From CAWCTD01 sp963798455 (GTDB lineage: Bacteria > Acidobacteriota > Terriglobia > Bryobacterales > Bryobacteraceae): a stretch of 64,000 nucleotides of DNA. A program made the position numbers and the translations under genes. How positions within the stretch are numbered: position 1 is the stretch's first letter; each line of letters opens with the position of its first letter. The notes beneath the pieces are model-generated. The model worked only from the letters and a program-made list of their open reading frames with translations. It did no database searches and had not been told where the DNA came from. Location of the stretch: contig CAWCTD010000003.1 of the NCBI GenBank assembly GCA_963798455.1, positions 4,092,001 through 4,156,000 of the forward strand, written 5' to 3'. Positions 36,118 to 48,890 of the stretch are shown here, piece by piece.

Positions 36118-36984
36118 GTGGCCGTGCTCTTGCGCCCGGTCCTGGCAAGCAGCTCGTCGATGGACGCCACAACGGTTCTCCTGATCTCCCGAGGCACGAT
36201 GTCAGGGGGGCAAATGATCGTTGAGTGCCTAGCGAAGCAGGAGGGCATCCGCTGCCTGACGCGGGAGGATCTCCTGGCGGCCGTGAACAACTACGGGGAC
36301 CTTGCCACCCGCGTCACGGCCGAGGTCGAGAGGGCGATTCAAACCTATGAGCAATTCAGCGAGCTCCGCCGCCCCTATCTGATCTTCATGAAGCGGGCTC
36401 TTCTGGAATGCGTGCGGCAAGGCCGGCTCGCATATTTTGGCTACTCCGGCCACCTGCTGTTGGACAAGGTGCCCCACTTCGTGCGCATTCGGCTGATCGC
36501 CCCCATGGAGTTGAGGATCGCCAAAACACGAGAACGTCTCCGATGTTCCGAGGGGGAAGCGCGCGAATATGTCCGCAAGATGGACCAGGATCGGTTGCGC
36601 TGGGCGCGCCTGATTTACGGCCAGGACGTCCGCGATCCTGCGCTTTATGACCTGTGCTTGAACATCGAGCGGCTGTCGATGGAGGGGGCTTGCGACATGC
36701 TGCGCAGGGTAATGCACCAGGTGGATTTCCAGCCTACGCCGGAATCGATCGCGCGGGTGGAGAACGACTACATCGCGACCGAGGCCCTGGCGTCGCTGGT
36801 AGCAGACTCCAGAACGCTGCAACTGGAACTGTCGGCGAGCATGAGTGATGGCCAGCTCCGTCTCGTGGGGCCCTACTTGCCCGAGGCAGACATGAAGACG
36901 GTCCTGTCCATAGCCGGGGCGGTCCCGGGGGTGCGTAGCGTGGAGTATGAGCCAGGATATGCGTCGGCATTCGGGCGTTCCTGA
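36118..36984 (+). CDS. Cytidylate-kinase-like protein with BON-like tail (paralog 2)
   Basis: 288 aa from GTG 36118, supported by AGAGGAAACG upstream; ATG 36160 has no such site. Core LLISRGTMSGGQMIVECLAKQEGIRC parallels paralog 1, as do the segments RLAYFGYSGHLLLD and YVRKMDQDRLRWARLIYGQDVRDPALYDL. The C-terminal ~70 residues are a shorter BON-like region. It follows the tmcB-like gene by 20 bp. Function unknown; the two copies flank the sat/TauE region. Confidence 0.72.
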   Translation: MAVLLRPVLASSSSMDATTVLLISRGTMSGGQMIVECLAKQEGIRCLTREDLLAAVNNYGDLATRVTAEVERAIQTYEQFSELRRPYLIFMKRALLECVRQGRLAYFGYSGHLLLDKVPHFVRIRLIAPMELRIAKTRERLRCSEGEAREYVRKMDQDRLRWARLIYGQDVRDPALYDLCLNIERLSMEGACDMLRRVMHQVDFQPTPESIARVENDYIATEALASLVADSRTLQLELSASMSDGQLRLVGPYLPEADMKTVLSIAGAVPGVRSVEYEPGYASAFGRS

Positions 36985-37055
36985 GCAGGTCTGTGGCAGT
37001 GGCGTCCCGCTTCGGGCCGGTGCGCGGGAAGAATGCGGAAAGGAGATGAAAAGCG

Positions 37056-37811
37056 ATGTCGGAGTCCCACAACGGTGGCGATAATGGGCACAGCTCGGAC
37101 ACAGTCGTCGGGCTGCTGGCGAAACTGACGGAACTGGGCGAGAAGCAGGTCGTCGCCACACTCGAGCAGAATGATCTGGCCAGGCAGAGGACGGACACTA
37201 CTTCGAATCTGGCCTTATACGCCTCCAAGACGTCCGACAATGCCGAGAAGCAGACCGGCATGGCCCTGGAGAGGACTGCTCTCACCCGCGAGCAGACGCG
37301 GCTGTCCACTCGAAGCACGGAACTGGCGAACCTCAGGACCGAGCTCGCCCAAGAAAGAACGATCCAGACCGAGGAAAGGACGAGGCTGGCGACGCAACGG
37401 ACCGACATGGCCGGTCGCCGCACCTCGCTTTCGGAGCGGCGCACAAACCTGGCTCAACTGCGCAACCGCCTCGCCGGGGAAAGAACGGTCTTCGCCGTCA
37501 CCAGGACGCGGCTATCCTTCCAGCGCACGGAGCTCGCCAGGGGGCGAACTTCCCTGGCCATGATTCGCACGGGGCTGGCCTTCCTGACGGCTGGCATCAC
37601 GCTCTTCCGCTATTTCGGAATATCGATGTGGACATTCTTTGACCTCGGTCTGGTCTTGTTCAGCGCTGTGATGGTCTACTTCGGCGTCGCCGGCTATCGC
37701 CACTCTAAGGCGGTGGACCAGAAGCTAGGGGGACTGCTCGCCAACGATCGAGGAATATTCGTCTCGATCCACGCGGGCGAACCGGTGCCATCGGAGCCGC
37801 AGATGCAGTAA
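37056..37811 (+). CDS. DUF202-type membrane protein with long RT-heptad coil
   Basis: 251 aa with AAGGAGATG upstream. Residues ~45-175 consist of a seven-residue period with Arg-Thr at fixed positions (examples: RTALTREQTRLSTRST, RTNLAQLRNRLAGERT), a long amphipathic helix. It ends in a DUF202-like core (RTGLAFLTAGITLFRYFG) with two membrane helices. The repeat looks like an expansion of the RTxLAxxRT motif of DUF202 itself. Probably an anchored coiled-coil sensor or scaffold. Confidence 0.7.
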   Translation: MSESHNGGDNGHSSDTVVGLLAKLTELGEKQVVATLEQNDLARQRTDTTSNLALYASKTSDNAEKQTGMALERTALTREQTRLSTRSTELANLRTELAQERTIQTEERTRLATQRTDMAGRRTSLSERRTNLAQLRNRLAGERTVFAVTRTRLSFQRTELARGRTSLAMIRTGLAFLTAGITLFRYFGISMWTFFDLGLVLFSAVMVYFGVAGYRHSKAVDQKLGGLLANDRGIFVSIHAGEPVPSEPQMQ

Positions 37812-37878
37812 GCCCGCTATGGAACTGTGCTCGCACGTGGAGGTATGCGCTCGAACAGCGGCGTGATATCTTTGGTCT

Positions 37879-38856
37879 GTGCCCCCGCCCTCAGGGACCC
37901 GCGAGGAGTGGATCTGCCATCAGGCCCGGCGTCTTGCGCTCCACCCGCTCCCCGAGCGGCTGTCGATCGTGGACGACACCACCAACTACATGTCCATCGA
38001 TCCTGATCACGTCGTTGACTTGGAAGGGGCCGCCTTTCTGATCCGCGGCAACGAGCGCGAGGGACGGTTTGGAATCGACGACCAGCCTAAGTTCTGGGTC
38101 AAGCGCGCTACTGACCTGGAAACGGGAAAGCTGCACATCCTCAAGCTCGTTTTTCACGAGGAGTTCCACGCACAGATCGGGAGCCTTCACGTGAGGTGCG
38201 TCCGCAGCCCCGAGAAGGAGGGACGGGTGCTGGAACTGGTCCGCGGCGATCCCCGATTCATGCAGGGCCGCACGGCGCGCGACGCGCGCGGCAACCTGGT
38301 GCGGGTCATTGCCTACATCACGGGCGTGGATCTGCTCAATCACGTGCATTCTCTTCCGGCCGGTCACGAGGAATACTTCCACACGCACTTCCCCCAGATA
38401 CTGCCAAAGATCATCGATAGCCTGCGCGCAATTCAGCGCCTGCACGACGCGGGGCTGTGTCATGGCGATATCCGCAACGATCACCTGATCATCGAGCAAG
38501 GCACCGGACAGTACAAGTGGATAGACTTCGACTTGAACCAGGACTTCGCCGACTTCGACGTCTGGAGCGCCGGCAACATCCTGCACTACGTGGTGGGCCG
38601 GGATTTTGTGACATTTCGTGATGCCATTCAAGCGTCCCCGGAGCTGGCAGGCCGCCTCTCCAATGACGACGCATCCGTGTTCTTTCCTCATCGAGTGATG
38701 AATCTGCGCAAGGTGTTTCCTCACGTGCCGTCAAAACTGAACGACGTTCTCCTGCGGTTCTCGGCCGGAACCCAGGTCTTCTACGACAAGATGTCGCAGC
38801 TTGCCGACGACCTTGCGGACTGTGCAGCCTGTATGGGATGGAACCACGCCGCTTGA
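37879..38856 (+). CDS. Protein-kinase-fold protein
   Basis: 325 aa from GTG 37879 (start uncertain; ATG 37990 is an option). The catalytic-loop equivalent reads LCHGDIRNDHLIIE (HGDxxxxH/N form) near residue 195, followed by WIDFDLNQ, where DFD replaces DFG. An N-lobe Lys candidate is in HILKLVFHEEF. This suggests an atypical or aminoglycoside-phosphotransferase-like kinase. It is 16 bp upstream of the histidine kinase gene, so it probably belongs to the same signalling unit. Confidence 0.65.
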   Translation: MPPPSGTREEWICHQARRLALHPLPERLSIVDDTTNYMSIDPDHVVDLEGAAFLIRGNEREGRFGIDDQPKFWVKRATDLETGKLHILKLVFHEEFHAQIGSLHVRCVRSPEKEGRVLELVRGDPRFMQGRTARDARGNLVRVIAYITGVDLLNHVHSLPAGHEEYFHTHFPQILPKIIDSLRAIQRLHDAGLCHGDIRNDHLIIEQGTGQYKWIDFDLNQDFADFDVWSAGNILHYVVGRDFVTFRDAIQASPELAGRLSNDDASVFFPHRVMNLRKVFPHVPSKLNDVLLRFSAGTQVFYDKMSQLADDLADCAACMGWNHAA

Positions 38857-38872
38857 GCGGGCAGTTTTGACC

Positions 38873-40384
38873 ATGCGACGCCGGAATGCGGCCCTCGAGT
38901 TGACCTTGCTGACCGTCTTCGTGATGACGGCCCTGCTGGTGGCGTCCTCATTGCTCATGCTGCATTGGCAGCGGTCCTGGCTGCTGCAAGAGGCGCGACG
39001 CGGGCTCTTGCTGACTTGCGATGCGGTGGAGGCCGGCCTGCGCCTTGCCATGATGCAGAACCACCGGGAGGAGATCCGTGCCAGCATCGAGCGGATCACG
39101 CAGCAGACGCAAGTCCGCCAGATCCGGCTTGTCGAGCACCGGGGTAGGATCACTCTCTCCGCGAATCCGGAAGACGTGGGCCAGCGCCTCGGGCTGGACG
39201 CGCCGCCGTGCGCCCTTTGTCATGCGAACAAACGGACGCGGCCCGCGCCTCCCCACGACGTACAGGCTCGGACCATGCTGGACGCAGGCAACCTGCGGGC
39301 GTTCGCGCCGATCCTGGCCGAGCCCGGCTGCATCAACCAAGCCTGCCACCGGCAGGAGAAGGACTCGGGCGTGCTCGGCGTGATCGACATCAGCCTGCCG
39401 CTGGACCAGGTCGAGAGAAACCTGGCGGAGACTCAGGTGCGATCGGTCGCGTTGTCAGTCGCATCCGTCCTGGCGGGCGCCCTCGTCGTCTGGCTGGTGC
39501 TGGCGCGCCGCTTTCGCCGTCCCATGCAGGACCTGCTGCGCGGTATCCGCCGTGTAGCCGCGGGGAACCTGACCCATCGCATCACGGCGCGTTCCAACGA
39601 CGAGTTTGGAGAGCTGGCCCGTTCCTTCAACGCCATGGCCGAGCAGTTGACCGCCACCCAACAGAGCCTCATTCAGTCCGAGCGGCTCATTTCCATGGGC
39701 AAGCTTGCCGCCGGGGTCGCCCATGAAATCAACAACCCGCTGACGGGGATCCTGTCCTACGCCGAGAACCTGCTGGAAGACGCCGCGCCGGCCGATCCGC
39801 GCCGCAAGGATTACGAAGTGATCCTCAACCAGGCCCTGCGGTGCCGGCGCATCGTGCGTAGCCTGCTGGACTTCGCCCGTCAGGATGCCCTGACGCTGTC
39901 GCCGTCCTCCCCAACGGACCTGATCGAGAAGGCAGTGGACGTCGTCGCCCGGCAGGCGGTCTTCCGCGACATCGTGTTCGAGCGCCGGATCGAGCCGGAT
40001 CTTCCGCCCATCGAGGTGGACCGTCTCCAGATCGAGCAGGTCCTGCTCAACCTGGTCCTCAATGCTCAACAGGCCATGCCATCAGGAGGCAGGATCGTCC
40101 TCGGCGCCAGGCGTGCCGGGACGAACCTAGTCGAACTCTCGGTGCGGGACGAGGGCACAGGCATTCCGCCCGAGGTCCGCTCGCGCATTTTCGAACCGTT
40201 TTTCTCCACCAAAGGAGGGAGGACGGACGGGCTCGGACTGGCAGTCTGCCTGGGCATCGTCCAGCGGCATGGCGGCGCCATCCAAATCGAAAGCCAGCCG
40301 GGTCGGGGGACCATCGTCCGGGCAACGCTTCCCGTCACGCAATCTCGCCCGGCAGCGAAGGAGGAAGATAAGGTCGATGGGTGA
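38873..40384 (+). CDS. Sensor histidine kinase with periplasmic heme-c-type motifs
   Basis: 503 aa from ATG 38873. TM1 about 11-31, a periplasmic domain with CALCH (~112) and CINQACH (~152), TM2 about 189-208, a HAMP segment, HisKA with GVAHEINNPLTGI (~280) and HATPase with NLVLNAQQAMPSGG and EGTGIPPEV. The first motif is a standard heme c site (CxxCH); the second is CxxxxCH, as seen in some multiheme cytochromes. A redox- or ligand-sensing heme sensor is likely. It overlaps the response-regulator start by 8 bp. Confidence 0.88.
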   Translation: MRRRNAALELTLLTVFVMTALLVASSLLMLHWQRSWLLQEARRGLLLTCDAVEAGLRLAMMQNHREEIRASIERITQQTQVRQIRLVEHRGRITLSANPEDVGQRLGLDAPPCALCHANKRTRPAPPHDVQARTMLDAGNLRAFAPILAEPGCINQACHRQEKDSGVLGVIDISLPLDQVERNLAETQVRSVALSVASVLAGALVVWLVLARRFRRPMQDLLRGIRRVAAGNLTHRITARSNDEFGELARSFNAMAEQLTATQQSLIQSERLISMGKLAAGVAHEINNPLTGILSYAENLLEDAAPADPRRKDYEVILNQALRCRRIVRSLLDFARQDALTLSPSSPTDLIEKAVDVVARQAVFRDIVFERRIEPDLPPIEVDRLQIEQVLLNLVLNAQQAMPSGGRIVLGARRAGTNLVELSVRDEGTGIPPEVRSRIFEPFFSTKGGRTDGLGLAVCLGIVQRHGGAIQIESQPGRGTIVRATLPVTQSRPAAKEEDKVDG

Positions 40385-41129
40385 ACATGTGCTCGTGGTC
40401 GACGACGACGCAGTCGTCCTGGACGCGGTTCGCAAGGCGCTCCGGCAGGATGATCTGGCAATCGACGCGGTCCAAAGCGCCGCTGAAGCCCTGGCGCTCT
40501 TGGCCGCGCAGCCTTATGCGCTGGTGATCACCGACCTGATGATGCCCGGCATCGACGGATTGGGTCTGCTCCAGCACCTCAAGCAAACCGGGTTGCGGCC
40601 GCGCGCAATCATGATCACCGGCTATCCGACGATTCAAAGCGCCTTGCACGCCAAGCGGCTGGGAGCCTTCGAATACGTCACGAAACCGTTCACTCGCCAG
40701 GAGTTGCGCAGCGCTGTAGTGCGCGCCCTGCGCACGCCCGTGGCCGCGGCCGGTGCGCTCGCTCCGGTGGAATCCTCTCCGGCGACTTGGTGCATCCCAA
40801 ACCACGCCTGGGTCCGGCTTGATCCTGACGGCGCCGCCCAGGTCGGCGTGGCGAAGGCATTTGCCGCTGCGGTGGGGGAGATCGCGGGTCTCGAACTCCC
40901 CGTAACGGGCGATGTGCTGGAGCAGGGACGGTCATGCGCCTTGATCCGCGCTTCCGATTCGGTGGAGCATTCCCTTTATTGCCCGCTCAGCGGCCGCGTC
41001 ATGCAGGTGAACCCGGCCGTGGTGGCTGATCCGAGCTTGGTGCAGTCAAGCCCCGAAGAAGCCGCCTGGCTGTTCCGCTTAGCGCCCCTGCACGCGGAGA
41101 AGGAACTCCCTAACTTGGTCCGTGGCTAG
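40377..41129 (+). CDS. Response regulator fused to a GcvH-like domain
   Basis: 250 aa from ATG 40377. Receiver domain residues 1-120, with the acidic pocket LVVDDDAVVL and phospho-Asp in LVITDLMMPG (~52). Residues ~135-235 match glycine-cleavage H protein (HAWVRLDPDGAAQVGVAKAF, then LYCPLSGRVMQVNPAVV). The lipoyl-Lys position, normally ESVKAxSD, reads DSVEHS, so the attachment Lys is missing and the domain is probably a binding fold only. No DNA-binding output is present. Cognate of the overlapping kinase. Confidence 0.85.
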   Translation: MGEHVLVVDDDAVVLDAVRKALRQDDLAIDAVQSAAEALALLAAQPYALVITDLMMPGIDGLGLLQHLKQTGLRPRAIMITGYPTIQSALHAKRLGAFEYVTKPFTRQELRSAVVRALRTPVAAAGALAPVESSPATWCIPNHAWVRLDPDGAAQVGVAKAFAAAVGEIAGLELPVTGDVLEQGRSCALIRASDSVEHSLYCPLSGRVMQVNPAVVADPSLVQSSPEEAAWLFRLAPLHAEKELPNLVRG

Positions 41130-41163
41130 GCAGGAAGGGATGGCTGTCCGGCCGCGGGCCGCT

Positions 41164-41907
41164 TCATTTGCCTCTCCTGAGTATCGCGACAACGCGCGCG
41201 TGCCCCATTCTTGCCGCCACGGTCTCGGCAGTCCACCCTAGATCCGTTGTCGCGTTCAGGTCGGCGCCTTTCGTCATCAGAAGCTCCACAACGGCGGCGT
41301 GACCCCCGTTGGCTGCAAACATGCAGGCCGTCCAACCCGCGCTCGTCTTGACGTTCACATCAGCGCCCTTGGCAAGGAGCACTCCGACAACCTGGGTATG
41401 TCCGTTGACAGCGGCTCGCATGAGCGCGGTTGCACCGCGCACGTCTTTCATCTCCAGGAGAGCCCCGGCGGAAAGCAACGCTTCCGTAATGGCGGCATCG
41501 CCCCTCTGCGCCGCCCGCATCAAGGCGGTTGTCCCGTTGATGTTCTGTGCATTCACGGCCGGCTTTGCGGCCAGCAAGGCCCGCACCGTCTCGATGGCGC
41601 CGGACCTCCCGGCGGACATCAGGGCGGTCACGCCGGATGCGGATTTTGCATTCACGCTGGCGCCATGGGCCAGCAGAGTTTCCACGGTCTCCGTGTGCCC
41701 GTTCTGCGCCGCGAGGATCAGCGGGGTCATGTAGTCGTCGCCGTGCGCATTCACATCAGCGCCCTGAGACAACAACGTCTGCACTTTGCCATGCTCGCCA
41801 TGTTCCGCGGCCTCCAGCAGACCAGTGTTCAAATCCTCGGCACAGGCTGTCAGAGTGACCACCAAGAACGTGGCACAGAGTGTAAGGCACCGCCTGCGAT
41901 GCATCAT
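41164..41907 (-). CDS. Ankyrin-repeat lipoprotein
   Basis: 247 aa. Signal with lipobox-like LTAC (Cys ~21), then about seven ankyrin repeats of 32-33 residues, each with TPLxxAAxxGHxxxVxxLLxxGAxVNA-type consensus. Likely periplasmic, membrane-tethered and used for protein-protein binding. It is convergent with the response regulator gene and the last intact gene before the frame-disturbed metWX/carAB block. Confidence 0.85.
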   Translation of the reverse strand: MMHRRRCLTLCATFLVVTLTACAEDLNTGLLEAAEHGEHGKVQTLLSQGADVNAHGDDYMTPLILAAQNGHTETVETLLAHGASVNAKSASGVTALMSAGRSGAIETVRALLAAKPAVNAQNINGTTALMRAAQRGDAAITEALLSAGALLEMKDVRGATALMRAAVNGHTQVVGVLLAKGADVNVKTSAGWTACMFAANGGHAAVVELLMTKGADLNATTDLGWTAETVAARMGHARVVAILRRGK

Positions 41908-42068
41908 GAGCCTCCTCTGTTCGCACGCGCGAACGGGGTCTTAGCGACTGTAGCTCAATAGTAACGCCGGCGCAGCAGGAGTCAATACCAAAATGAGGTG
42001 AATCGGGAGAATTGGCTCACCCCTTCCAAAGTTGACTCCGGGAGTAAGAGTTGACCAGATCGCAACCC

Positions 42069-42699
42069 CTAGCGCCTTACCAGGAACACCGCCACGGCGG
42101 CCATGAGGTTGGGGAGGAAGCGGCCCATGTGGTGGCCGGAGACGAAGATCTTGCGCTCGACCGTCCAGTTCTCCCGCCACACCAGCTCTTCGAAATCCTT
42201 CACCGTGAGGAAGTGGATGTTGGGCGAATCGTACCAGTCGTGGGGGAACAGCCTGGTCTTGGGCGCGCGGCCGCTGAACAGGTGGCTAAGCCGCACCGAC
42301 CAGTGGCCGTAGTTGGGAAAGGTCACGATCACGTGCCGGCCCACGCGGAGCATCTCCCCCAGCACACCTAGCGGATGGCGCGTCTCCTGCAACGTCTGGC
42401 TGAGGATCACGTAGTCGAAGACCTGGTCGGGGTAACCCGTCGAGCCCCTGGTCGATGTCCCCCTGGTAGACCGAAACCCCGCGGCTGATAGCGCGCTGCA
42501 CTCGCGCGCCGTTGATCTCGATCCCCCGCCCCTCGACGCCCTTGTTCTCGGCCAGCCACTGCAGCAGCTCGCCGTCGCCGCAGCCCAAGTCCAGCACTTT
42601 GGTGCCGGGCTCGACCAGGTCGCTGATGATGGCGTAGTCGCTGCGCCCGAGCACGTCCCGGACGAAAGGGCGCCGTTGGGGCTCAATCACGGGGGCCAT
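42069..42699 (-). CDS. metW: MetW, methionine biosynthesis partner of MetX (one frameshift)
   Basis: A 209-aa protein when corrected. SAM fold KVLDLGCGDGELLQWLAEN near residue 33, then FDYVILSQTLQETRHP and FPHDWYDSPNIHFLT. The frame shifts at 42435-42436, where GGG and GGT (both Gly, before TAC) are written as GGGT. The total length, 631, is one over a multiple of three, agreeing with one surplus base. It follows metX by 2 bp, the usual pairing for homoserine acylation. Confidence 0.88.
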
Positions 42700-42701
42700 G
42701 G

Positions 42702-43809
42702 TCAGGCCCTCTCCTTGAAGGTATTGGCCAGGAACCCCCGCAGGATCTCGGTCTGCTCGCTGATGTCCACCAGGAAGGCGTCATGCCCGTAATTGGACGT
42801 CAGCTCGCAGTAGGCCACGTCACGGTTGCGGCTTCGCAGGGCGTTCACGATCTCCAGCGACTGGTAGCTTGGATACAGCCAGTCCGAGGTAAAGCTGACC
42901 ACCAGGAAACGGGCGGTGGACTCGCCCAGGGCTTCAGCCAGGGAGCCGCGTCCGTTGGCCAGGTCGAAGTAATCCAAGGCCTTGGTGATGTAGAGATAAG
43001 AGTTGGCGTCGAAGCGTTCGACGAACTGCGCGCCGCGGTAGCGCAAGTAGCTTTCCACCTCGAAGTCGATGGAGAAATCGAACCCGTAGCGCTCCTTGTC
43101 CCGCAGGCGGCGGCCGAACTTCTCCCGCATCGATTCGTCGCTCATGTAGGTGATGTGACCCACCATGCGGGCGACGGCCAGCCCCCGGGCCGGCAACTTA
43201 CCGCCGTAGTAGTTGCCCTCGTTCCAGTCCGGGTCGGCCATGATGGCCTGGCGGCCGACCTCGTTGAAAGCGATCTGCTGCGCGCTATGGCGCGCGGTCG
43301 TGGCGATGGGGATGGCCGCCACGACGGAATCCGGGTAGGAGACGGCCCATTCCAGCGCCTGCATTCCGCCCATCGAGCCGCCCGACACCGCCAACAGGCG
43401 CTCGATGCCCAGGTGCTCGATCAGCTTCTTCTGGAGCCGCACCATGTCAGGGATGGTGATCCCGGGAAACGACGTGGCGTAGGGTGCGCCGGTCGCGGGG
43501 TTGATGGACGCGGGACCGGTCGTGCCGCGGCAACCGCCCAGCACGTTTGAGCAAATCACGAAGAACTTCCCGGTGTCGAACGCCTTCCCCGGCCCGATGG
43601 AGTTGTCCCACCAGCCTGGCTTTCCCGTCTCCTCGCTGATGCGGGCCGCGTGCGCGTCGCCCGACAGCGCGTGCAGGATGAGGATGGCGTTGGACCTGGC
43701 CGGCGTTCAGCTCGCCGTAGGTCTCGTAGGCCACCTCCACCGGGGCCAGCGTGGCGCCGCAATCCAGTGGCAGCGAGTCGAAACGGGCAAATTGCGTCTT
43801 GACGATCAT
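42702..43809 (-). CDS. metX: MetX, homoserine O-acyltransferase (one frameshift)
   Basis: A 368-aa alpha/beta hydrolase after correction. Nucleophile elbow VSGGSMGGMQALEW, catalytic His in NYGHDAFLVD, and motif CSNVLGGCRGTTGP. The frame shifts at 43701-43702, where GCC/GCG (Ala) stand side by side; removing one base gives LNAARSNAIL. Length 1108 is one over a multiple of three. Start ATG 43809. Transfers acetyl or succinyl to homoserine for methionine synthesis. Divergent from carA. Confidence 0.9.
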
Positions 43810-43911
43810 GGATCGTGGAAAGTGTACCTTATGATACCAAAGCGCGCCGGTTGAACCTCCGCCCGCGACATGCTCCAATAGGAGTTACCCCTTCCCTGGA
43901 GGAAAACCGGA

Positions 43912-45070
43912 TTGAATAAAGCGATCCTCGCCCTGGAAGACGGCACGGTCTTCGAGGGCAGGAGTTTTGGTGCGCCCGCACGAGACGAACCGGCGAAGTC
44001 GTTTTCAACACCGCCATCACCGGCTACCAGGAAGTCTTCACCGACCCCTCCTACTCCGGCCAGATCGTCATCCTGACCTATCCCGCAGATCGGCAACTAC
44101 GGCACCAACGCCGGACGACAACGAAGCCGCGCAGGCCCTACATCGAAGGCCTGGTGGTGCGCGAGTTCTCGCCGATCGCCAGCAACTGGCGCTCGCGACG
44201 AAGCACGCCGAGCGAGTTCCTCGAGCGCGCACGGCATCCCGGTCATCGCCGAGATCGACACGCGCGCGCCTGGTCCGCCACCTGCGCACGCGCGGCGTGA
44301 TGCGCGGCGTGCTCTCCGGCGTGGCCGGCGATCCGCCAGGAACTGGTCGAAAAGGCCCGCGAACATGCCCGTCCATGGCCGGGCTCGATCTGGCCACCCG
44401 CGTCTCCACGAAGGCGCCCTACGACGTGGACCGAGCCTGTCGAAGCCGTGCTCGCCCTCCGATCCGGTCGGCGCAGCCCGCCGCGCCGCGCTTTCACGTG
44501 GTCGCCTACGATTTCGGCATCAAGCGCAACATCCTGCGCCGCCTGGTGCACGTCGGGCTGCCGCGTGACCGTGGTGCCGGCCGCGCACCTCGGCCGAGGA
44601 TGTGCTGGCGCTCGAACCCGACGGCGTCTTTCTCTCCAACGGCCCCGGCGATCCCGAGCCGCTCGCAGTTCCAGGCCGCGCAAGTCCGCAAGCTGATCGG
44701 CAAGACGCCGATCTTCGGCATCTGCCTCGGCCACCAGATTGCTGGGCCTGGCGCTGCGGCGGCAAGACCTACAAGCTGAAGTTCGGCCACCGCGGCGCCA
44801 ACCACCCGGTGCTGCAACAGAGTCACCGGCAAGGTGGAGATCACCTCGCACAATCACGGCTTCGCGGTCGATCCGGATTCGCTCAACGCGAACGACGTCG
44901 AACTCACGCACATGAACCTGAACGACCAGACGCTGGAAGGCTTCCGCCACCGCAGCTCATCCGGTCTTCTGCGTGCAGTACCACCCCGAAGCCGCGCCCG
45001 GCCCGCACGATTCGCACTACCTGTTCGACGATTTCGTGAAGCTCATGACGGAGTTCCAGCGAGGCCATAG
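43912..45070 (+). CDS. carA: CarA, carbamoyl-phosphate synthase small subunit (many frameshifts)
   Basis: TTG start at 43912 with GGAGG 9 bases upstream. The protein can be read through NKAILALEDGTVFEGRSFG, GYQEVF, GIKRNILRRL, the amidotransferase motif FGICLGHQI and YHPEAAPGPHDS. Clear two-wobble-base sites include 43977-78, 43987-88, 44084-85, 44112-13, 44131-32, 44228-29, 44268-69 and 44335-36 (codons such as CCC/CCG, GCC/GCG). More occur downstream. The exact stop is uncertain: TAG at 45068, or TGA at 45108 overlapping carB. It supplies ammonia to CarB for pyrimidine and arginine synthesis. Probably functional in the source cells. Confidence 0.85.
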
Positions 45071-45076
45071 ACACGG

Positions 45077-48341
<3,265 letters not shown>

Positions 48342-48890
48342 CGGCGCGCCAGGGCGGGGCACACCCACAATCCATTGATTCCAAGCAGCTTGTTCGAAAT
48401 TGGGTCCGTTTGGCAAAAACGTTCCTCGCGCACGGGCGGAGTGTGCCCCGGCGGAGCCGTGGGCGGCGCGGGGCACCGACTCCATGGTAAGGGGCAGCGG
48501 CCGAGCTGGCGGGAAGCATAGTTCGGAAGTAGTTGAGGGGAAAGAGCCAGGGCAAGAGAGTGCGTGGGTGACTTCCGGTGTGGGCGCCGTCAGCATTGTG
48601 GAGAGGCATAGGGTTTCGTGGCAGGAGTATGTTCGCCACCGGAACGGGAGCTGGTGGGGACCGATCAGGAAACCGGAGATACTTCCGTGACGGGCCTCAC
48701 CGGAGAAATGGGCCTCACGGGCGCTCGCTCACGCCTTTGAGGAGCCCAAGGCGGCTATCGCTGGCAATTCTCCCGACTGCGGCCTCTCGGAGTCCGACGG
48801 ATCGGCTGGGGCATTTCCGCGGATAGCACGGCCTCCGCACTGGTGGCCAGCCGTTCGGCCAGACGCACTAAAGGCCCGGCCAGTGGACGC
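48342..48890. other. Gene-poor spacer between carB and the DUF4435 gene
   Basis: About 550 bp without a convincing gene on either strand. I see no tRNA, no strong promoter pair and no clear inverted repeat. It is the boundary between the housekeeping car genes and the accessory region. Confidence 0.5.

Noticed and set aside
48342..48890. tRNA or attachment site in the carB-ariB spacer
   Set aside because: No cloverleaf or GGTTCGAATCC-type T-loop could be found.
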